Below are positions 6,736 to 10,966 of a stretch of 10,966 nucleotides of DNA, piece by piece. The DNA is from Desulfobacterales bacterium. Lineage in GTDB: Bacteria > Desulfobacterota > Desulfobacteria > Desulfobacterales > UBA5852. A program made the translations under genes and the position numbers. The notes below the pieces were generated by a model that saw only the letters and a program-made list of their open reading frames with translations, made no database searches and was not told where the DNA came from. The stretch's first letter is position 1. Every line of letters starts with the position of its first letter. The DNA lies in the NCBI GenBank assembly GCA_016735415.1, contig JAERRP010000246.1, positions 1 through 10,966 on the forward strand, in the 5' to 3' direction.

Positions 6736-7653
6736 CTATAATTCTTCCGGCGTAAAAGCCGTCACGTCATCGATATCGGACGTGCCGGCCAGGAGCATGG
6801 CCAGCCGGTCAAAGCCCAGGGCATTGCCGGCGGCCGGCGGCATGTCGGGCAGGACGGTCAGGAAGGGATCGGGCATGGGGGCCAGCGGTTTGTCGGCCTG
6901 GCGGCGCACCGCCCGTTCGGCCTCAAAGCGCCGGCGCTGCTCGACCGCATCGCTCAACTCGCTGAATCCATTGCACAACTCGACCCCCCCCAAATACAGC
7001 TCAAACCGCTCAGCCACTTCGGGCCGGTCCGGGCGGCGTCGGGCCAGGGCCGCGCAGGCCGCCGGGTAGTCGTAGAGAAACAGCGGGCGCTCCCACCCCA
7101 GCCGGGGTTCGATGTCAAAGGCGATGATATCGTCGAAGCGATCGGCGGCAAGGGCGTCTTCGGGCGAGCAGTCGGCAAAGCGTTGAAAGGCGTCGCTCAC
7201 CGACAGGCGGTCAAACGGGAGGTTCAGGTCGATGGCCCGGTCCTGAAAAACGATTTGGCGACGCCCATCCAGGCCGAGGGCTGCATGCCGGATCAGTGCT
7301 TCGGTCTGATCCATCATCTGCCGGTAATCTTCGTTGGCGGTGTACCATTCCAGGAGCGTGAACTCGGGCAGGTGGCGGCGTCCCCGTTCGCCCTGGCGGA
7401 AACAGCGACAGATCTGGAAAATACGGGGAAAACCCGCCGCCAGAAGGCGTTTCATGGCCAGTTCGGGCGAGGTCTGCAGGTACCAGCCGTCGGCTGCGAC
7501 CGGGTCGATATGGGCTTCCGGGGCCGGGGCCGGGATGCGTACCGGGGTTTCGACTTCGAGATAGCCCGCAGAGGCAAAAAAAGGCCGGACGGCCTTCAGC
7601 AGAGAGCCCCGCCGTTCGAGGTTGGCGATGATTGTCTGCTGGCGGTAAGGCAT
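6736..7653 (-). CDS. epmA: Elongation factor P--(R)-beta-lysine ligase (EpmA/GenX/PoxA)
   Basis: A 305-residue class II lysyl-tRNA-synthetase-like protein lacking the N-terminal anticodon-binding OB domain, which defines EpmA. It activates (R)-beta-lysine with ATP and attaches it to a conserved lysine of elongation factor P, helping ribosomes through polyproline stretches. The start MPYRQQTIIANLERRGSLL is family-like. The core has YLEVETPVRIPAPAPEAHI (31-49), YLQTSPELAMKRLL (58-71), motif 2 CFRQGERGRRHLPEFTLLEWY (84-104), VELCNGFSEL (224-233) and motif 3 GNALGFDRLAMLL (276-288). The frame continues upstream without conserved sequence and overlaps the previous gene, so I place the start at 7653. 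That is 26 nt after the deacetylase stop, with only a weak GAGAG upstream. It is probably the last gene of the minus-strand operon. Neither efp nor epmB is in the window. Confidence 0.93.
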   Translation of the reverse strand: MPYRQQTIIANLERRGSLLKAVRPFFASAGYLEVETPVRIPAPAPEAHIDPVAADGWYLQTSPELAMKRLLAAGFPRIFQICRCFRQGERGRRHLPEFTLLEWYTANEDYRQMMDQTEALIRHAALGLDGRRQIVFQDRAIDLNLPFDRLSVSDAFQRFADCSPEDALAADRFDDIIAFDIEPRLGWERPLFLYDYPAACAALARRRPDRPEVAERFELYLGGVELCNGFSELSDAVEQRRRFEAERAVRRQADKPLAPMPDPFLTVLPDMPPAAGNALGFDRLAMLLAGTSDIDDVTAFTPEEL

Positions 7654-7679
7654 GGGGGCGACCGATTCTCTCGAAGCCG

Positions 7680-8996
7680 TCAGGATGGGCGTACGGTATA
7701 GGTATCCGTGGTGCGGTCCTGGAGGGCCACGACGTCGAACTGCCTGGCATCCGCTTCGTCGAACCAGCCGCGCCCCACCGACCGGCACCGGGCGCAGGCT
7801 TTGCGCGGGATGTGAATCGCCAGGATGCGCTTGCCCCGATCCGATCGGGAGTCGATCCTCAGGGCGCCACCGCACTCCTCGCACAACTGGATGGTTTCAT
7901 CCTGGGTCTCCTGGATCCCGTCGGTATCGTAAAAAATCTGGCGGGAGCGTTTATGGCCGCCCGGCCTGGCGCGCACCTCGTCGGCAATGGCCTGGCGCCG
8001 CTCCCAGTAGGTGCGTACCAGTTGGCAGATCTTAACGATGGAGGTGCCGACGGATTCCGACTGGCGCAGGCGTTCGGGGTCGTAAGAGGGCTCCTCCACT
8101 TTACTGTAATCCATGCCGGCCATGGCCAGAATGATCCCCAGGTTGACATAGGGCAGCGCCCCCTCGATGGCGTAACCCCCCTCCAGAACAGCAATGTCGG
8201 CATTCAACCGTCGGGTGAGCTCGGCATAACCGCGAGCCGTGAAGTTCATGTTGGTGATGGGGTCGGAGAAGTGATTGTCCTGACCGGCGGAATTGACGAT
8301 CAGCTGCGGCTTGAAATCGGCCAGCACGGGCAAAACGGCGTGCTCGATCGCATAGAGAAACCCCTCATCAGAAGTGTGGGGCGGCAGCGGAATGTTCAGG
8401 GTGGTCCCGATGGCGTTGGGTCCTCCCAGTTCGTTCGTAAATCCGGAACCGGGGTAGAGGGTCCGGCCGTCCTGGTGAATGGAGATAAACAGGGTGTCGG
8501 GATCGTGCCAGTAGATGTCCTGGGTGCCGTCGCCGTGGTGACAGTCCGTGTCCACGATGGCCACCCGGTCGACATTGTAGGCCTGCCGCAGGTGCTCGAT
8601 CATGATGGCTTCGATGTTGACGTTGCAGAACCCGCGGGCGCCGTGAACGACCCGCATGGCATGATGCCCCGGCGGACGCACCAGGGCAAACCCCTTGTCC
8701 ACGGTGCCGTCCAGCACGGCCCGCCCGATGGTTTTGGCGCCCCCGGCACTGATGAAATGGGATTCGGTCATGACCGCATGGGGGTCGGGCATGCAGAAAT
8801 GGACCCGTTCGACATCGGTGGCATCCACCAGGTCGGGCTTTAACTCCACAATTCCTTCGATATCCAGCAGGCCTTCTTCCACGACCTGGTCCTGGGTGTA
8901 CAGCAGGCGTTCTTCCCGTTCCGGATGCGTCGGGGCGATGGCCCAGTCAAAGGCCGGAAAGAATACCAGACCGGTTTTAGTTTTGGCTTTCAGCAT
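7680..8996 (-). CDS. Histone-deacetylase-family (class II/AcuC-like) Zn-dependent deacylase with C-terminal zinc ribbon
   Basis: A 438-residue enzyme of the arginase/deacetylase fold. Catalytic features are present: RPPGHHA with the His pair 111-112, DTDCHHGDGTQD with Zn ligands Asp151 and His153, NSAGQDNHFSDP with the third Zn ligand Asp240, and LEGGYA with the transition-state Tyr275. Such enzymes remove acetyl or related acyl groups from lysines, polyamines or small amines; the substrate here cannot be read. After the roughly 300-residue domain come a charged helical linker and a four-Cys module, CEECGG (Cys372, Cys375) and CARC (Cys401, Cys404), resembling a zinc ribbon. I chose the ATG at 8996 because AGGGA lies about 7 nt upstream. 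A TTG at 9041 has no such support. It starts 60 nt after the HyuA-like gene and runs into epmA, so an operon is likely. Confidence 0.9.
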   Translation of the reverse strand: MLKAKTKTGLVFFPAFDWAIAPTHPEREERLLYTQDQVVEEGLLDIEGIVELKPDLVDATDVERVHFCMPDPHAVMTESHFISAGGAKTIGRAVLDGTVDKGFALVRPPGHHAMRVVHGARGFCNVNIEAIMIEHLRQAYNVDRVAIVDTDCHHGDGTQDIYWHDPDTLFISIHQDGRTLYPGSGFTNELGGPNAIGTTLNIPLPPHTSDEGFLYAIEHAVLPVLADFKPQLIVNSAGQDNHFSDPITNMNFTARGYAELTRRLNADIAVLEGGYAIEGALPYVNLGIILAMAGMDYSKVEEPSYDPERLRQSESVGTSIVKICQLVRTYWERRQAIADEVRARPGGHKRSRQIFYDTDGIQETQDETIQLCEECGGALRIDSRSDRGKRILAIHIPRKACARCRSVGRGWFDEADARQFDVVALQDRTTDTYTVRPS

Positions 8997-9056
8997 GAGC
9001 GTTCCCTGATCGACGGCCTCCGAAGATGGGGGTTGCGGCAACTTTCAGAAGGCGGA

Positions 9057-10736
9057 TCACATCAGTCTTCCCGCCACTGGATCGTAGCCGTGGATGAGGC
9101 CCGGTTTTACCTGCGCACGGATCCGCACATTTTTTCCCGTGGTGTTGAAGCCGCGCACCATGTTGAACTGCAGGTCTTCGGTGACCTCCATTTCCAGATG
9201 TTCCGGATTGGCCCCCCGGGCAAGGGCCTTGCCCTGCAGCAATTCGAGCGCCTTCCGGCGGGCATCGCGTCGGTCGAAAGACCGTTCCACGGCCTGCCGG
9301 AAGTCTTCCTCCGGCGCAAAGACCGTCTTCTGCTCGGTGTCGGCATAGAGTACGACTTCGCAGGTGGTCCGGGCCAGGGCGGCGCCGATGGCGTTGGCCA
9401 CCGCCCAGCGCGGCACCACGCCGACCTTCAGAGACGAGAGGGTTTCGAGCTTCTCGGCAAACAGCGGGGCCGGCCCGCCCATCACCAGGATCGTTGTGGG
9501 TGCCACTTTATCCCCGGCCCGCATTTCGTGGACCGTGTAAACCGGCCGCTGGTTGATACGTGCGATCATGCCGTCGGCTTCCGTCAGAATCCGGCGGCAG
9601 GTGTGCTCGAAAACCTCGGCCGCCGCAGCTTCGACCGCAAGGCCCATAGCCGCGGCCAGGGGCCTGAATCCCTGGAGCGCTTTCTCGCGGTCGCCCTTGC
9701 GGGCCTTGCCCAGAATCACCAGCGCATCCGTCGGGGTCGGCGTCGGACCGCCATGGGCCAGGGCCGGACCGTCGCGATGGGGGCCGACCAGCAACCGGCC
9801 ATTTTCGAACCGCACCGCACTGTCGCCGCCGATACCGATGGAATGGGTTTGTAAGGACCGGATCAGTGTTTTGTAGCCACCCAGCGTCACACCCAGCGGG
9901 TCCAGGAGCGGGACCTGGCTGATCAGTACCGTCATATCGGTGGTGGTGCCACCGATGTCCATGACCAGTGCTTCTCCGTGTTCGGGACCAAAAGCGATCG
10001 AACCCATAACACTGGCGGCGGGTCCGGAGAAGATCGTCTGGGCGGGGTAATCGATCGAAGCCTCGAAGCTGGTGTTGCCGCCGTCGGCCTTGAGAACACG
10101 GATGGGCACCTCCCAGCCTTTTTGCACTAGGGTTTTCTTGACGGCTTCGAAAAATTCCCGGTGGATCGGGTACACGGCAGCATTGAGATAGGTGGTGACG
10201 ATCCGACGCGGAAAGCTCAGGTTACCGGAAATGCGGTGCCCCAGAAATACATTGTCAAAAGCGCCTTCCAGCTGGCGCGCAATGGCGACCTCCTGCTCGG
10301 GATTGCGGGTCGAAAATTTGGTGACAACCCCCACGTTGCGGATGCCGGCCCTGCTGAATTTTTCCCTGGCGGTCTCGATTTCCGTGCTGTCGATCGGTTT
10401 GACCTCCCGGCCGCGGTGATCGATGGAGCCGGCCACGCACACGTAGTGATCGTTGGTACGGTAAAAAATCGGGTCGATGCCGGGGCCGCCGGAAACGATC
10501 ATACCCACTTCCGGCAGTTTGCCCTGGATAATGGCATTGGTGGTCAGGGTGGTGCTCATGACCATACGCTTAATCCGGCGTGGGTCCACATCGCCGGTTA
10601 TCCGATCGAGGGCGGTTAAAACAGTCTGGAAGAGATCGGCAGGATCCGTCGGCACCTTGACTTCGTTAAGAACGCCTTCATTCCCCAGTAAAACTGCGTC
10701 GGCATGGGTTCCGCCGACATCGAGACCAACGATCAT
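9057..10736 (-). CDS. Hydantoinase/oxoprolinase family protein (HyuA-like, ASKHA fold)
   Basis: A 559-residue protein of the HyuA/5-oxoprolinase family, whose characterised members use ATP to open cyclic amides, or are acetone/acetophenone carboxylase subunits. The N-terminal phosphate-1 loop is GLDVGGTHADAVLL (4-17), followed by STTLTTNAIIQGK (61-73). The central part has IFSGPAASVMGS (235-246) and the phosphate-2 loop VMDIGGTTTDMTVL (258-271), then GIGGDSAVRF (301-310) and PRWAVANAIGAALART (442-457). It is shorter than many HyuA proteins (around 680-700 residues), and no HyuB partner lies in the operon, so the substrate is unknown. The ATG at 10736 begins directly at the conserved MIVGLDVGGT. 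Upstream are a weak GGA and a TATAAA-like box about 17-22 nt before the ATG, without a good -35. It is probably the first gene of the hyuA-like, deacetylase, epmA unit. Confidence 0.9.
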   Translation of the reverse strand: MIVGLDVGGTHADAVLLGNEGVLNEVKVPTDPADLFQTVLTALDRITGDVDPRRIKRMVMSTTLTTNAIIQGKLPEVGMIVSGGPGIDPIFYRTNDHYVCVAGSIDHRGREVKPIDSTEIETAREKFSRAGIRNVGVVTKFSTRNPEQEVAIARQLEGAFDNVFLGHRISGNLSFPRRIVTTYLNAAVYPIHREFFEAVKKTLVQKGWEVPIRVLKADGGNTSFEASIDYPAQTIFSGPAASVMGSIAFGPEHGEALVMDIGGTTTDMTVLISQVPLLDPLGVTLGGYKTLIRSLQTHSIGIGGDSAVRFENGRLLVGPHRDGPALAHGGPTPTPTDALVILGKARKGDREKALQGFRPLAAAMGLAVEAAAAEVFEHTCRRILTEADGMIARINQRPVYTVHEMRAGDKVAPTTILVMGGPAPLFAEKLETLSSLKVGVVPRWAVANAIGAALARTTCEVVLYADTEQKTVFAPEEDFRQAVERSFDRRDARRKALELLQGKALARGANPEHLEMEVTEDLQFNMVRGFNTTGKNVRIRAQVKPGLIHGYDPVAGRLM

Positions 10737-10804
10737 AGCAGCAATCCGATACTTTATAGGTGGGGATCACGGTTCGTCCGGTCGCGCAGCGCAACCGCAA
10801 ATAC

Positions 10805-10830
10805 GAAAAAAACCCTAACGGAAACAGGGG
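10805..10830 (-). terminator. Weak candidate terminator of the right-edge gene
   Basis: Read on the minus strand, CCCT (10829-10826) pairs with AGGG (10816-10813) around a 9-nt loop and is followed by a run of seven T (10812-10806). The stem is only 4 bp. A second hairpin on the same strand, GGTGTC-GGCGA-GGCACC (10885-10869), lies nearer the upstream stop but lacks a T-tract. Either could separate the right-edge gene from the HyuA-like gene. Confidence 0.3.
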
Positions 10831-10910
10831 GAAATGTCAATCGGGCCCGCACGGCTATTCGCATGGACGGTGCCTCGCCGACACCGGATGTACCCCCAAA
10901 TCTGCCCTGT

Positions 10911-10966
10911 TCATTGTTCGGCAAAAGGAATCCAGTGGCCGACCATCTGCTGCAGCTGGCCATTTT
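10911..10966 (-). CDS. C-terminal end of an unidentified gene, perhaps a methyl-accepting chemotaxis protein (partial)
   Basis: A minus-strand frame entering from the right edge encodes NGQLQQMVGHWIPFAEQ and stops at 10911-10913. The string LQQMVGHW resembles the usual tail of chemoreceptors, where a long helix ends in patterns such as LQ-MVG-F shortly before the stop. Only 17 residues are visible, so this rests on that motif alone. A competing 69-codon frame over the same DNA (10754-10963) has no recognisable features. If right, a chemoreceptor gene lies upstream of the HyuA-like gene and is transcribed in the same direction. Confidence 0.35.
   Translation of the reverse strand, partial: NGQLQQMVGHWIPFAEQ

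Noticed and set aside
6736..7653. Possibility that this is a lysyl-tRNA synthetase (LysS).
   Set aside because: It is only about 305 residues and lacks the N-terminal anticodon-binding domain; the start and motif 2 match EpmA.
7632..8843. A 403-codon open frame on the plus strand across the deacetylase and epmA start.
   Set aside because: The opposite strand encodes intact deacetylase catalytic motifs. The plus frame has low-complexity Gly/Val/Asp-rich composition and no family features.
8925..9854. A 309-codon open frame on the plus strand opposite the HyuA-like gene.
   Set aside because: It is the antisense shadow of the ASKHA phosphate loops and surrounding HyuA sequence, with no motif of its own.
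10754..10963. A 69-codon minus-strand frame upstream of the HyuA-like gene.
   Set aside because: It has no motif or convincing ribosome site, and it overlaps a different frame whose tail looks more protein-like. It also covers the likely promoter of the HyuA-like gene.
1..10966. CRISPR arrays, tRNA or rRNA genes, insertion sequences, toxin-antitoxin pairs, phage genes.
   Set aside because: No regularly spaced repeats, cloverleaf sequences, transposase or phage motifs were seen on either strand.

Overview
The window looks like an ordinary chromosomal segment of a GC-rich Gram-negative bacterium. GmhB (LPS heptose synthesis) and RlpA with a SPOR domain imply an outer membrane and septal peptidoglycan. 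The mix of RecD2-type helicase, DUF1178 protein, SH3/coiled-coil/membrane protein, aerobic-type NadB, EpmA, AcuC-like deacetylase and HyuA-like protein would suit a deltaproteobacterial lineage (Desulfobacterota, Desulfosarcina-like). That placement is inference from gene content and style, not from a marker gene. I see no phage, transposase, CRISPR array, rRNA or tRNA.

Layout. (1) 1-3401, plus strand: a tightly packed rlpA (5' end cut off by the window), gmhB, recD2 run. Each start overlaps the preceding stop. (2) 3402-3597: a convergent gap holding a roughly 90-nt imperfect palindrome. (3) 3598-4023, minus strand: a small DUF1178 protein. (4) 4024-4239: a divergent promoter region with a consensus -35 box. 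(5) 4240-4860, plus strand: an exported SH3b, coiled-coil and C-terminal membrane-anchor protein, followed by an inverted repeat with a T-tract. (6) 4953-6578, plus strand: nadB, L-aspartate oxidase. (7) 6579-6735: a second convergent gap with a perfect 13-bp inverted repeat. (8) 10736-6736, minus strand: a three-gene run, hydantoinase/oxoprolinase-like ASKHA protein, then histone-deacetylase-family enzyme with a C-terminal zinc ribbon, then epmA. (9) 10911-10966, minus strand: the last 17 codons of another gene, perhaps a chemoreceptor.

How the genes work together. The first run pairs envelope functions (septal glycan processing, heptose phosphate hydrolysis) with a DNA helicase, so it reads as a housekeeping operon rather than one pathway. 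NadB feeds quinolinate, and so NAD, synthesis. The minus-strand run is the most suggestive part. A lysine-modifying enzyme (EpmA, which acts on elongation factor P) sits 26 nt behind a Zn-dependent deacylase, which lies behind an orphan, short HyuA-like ATPase-fold protein. Whether these share a substrate is unknown. I found no clearly undescribed system; the best leads are this operon, the zinc-ribbon fusion on the deacetylase and the two intergenic palindromes.
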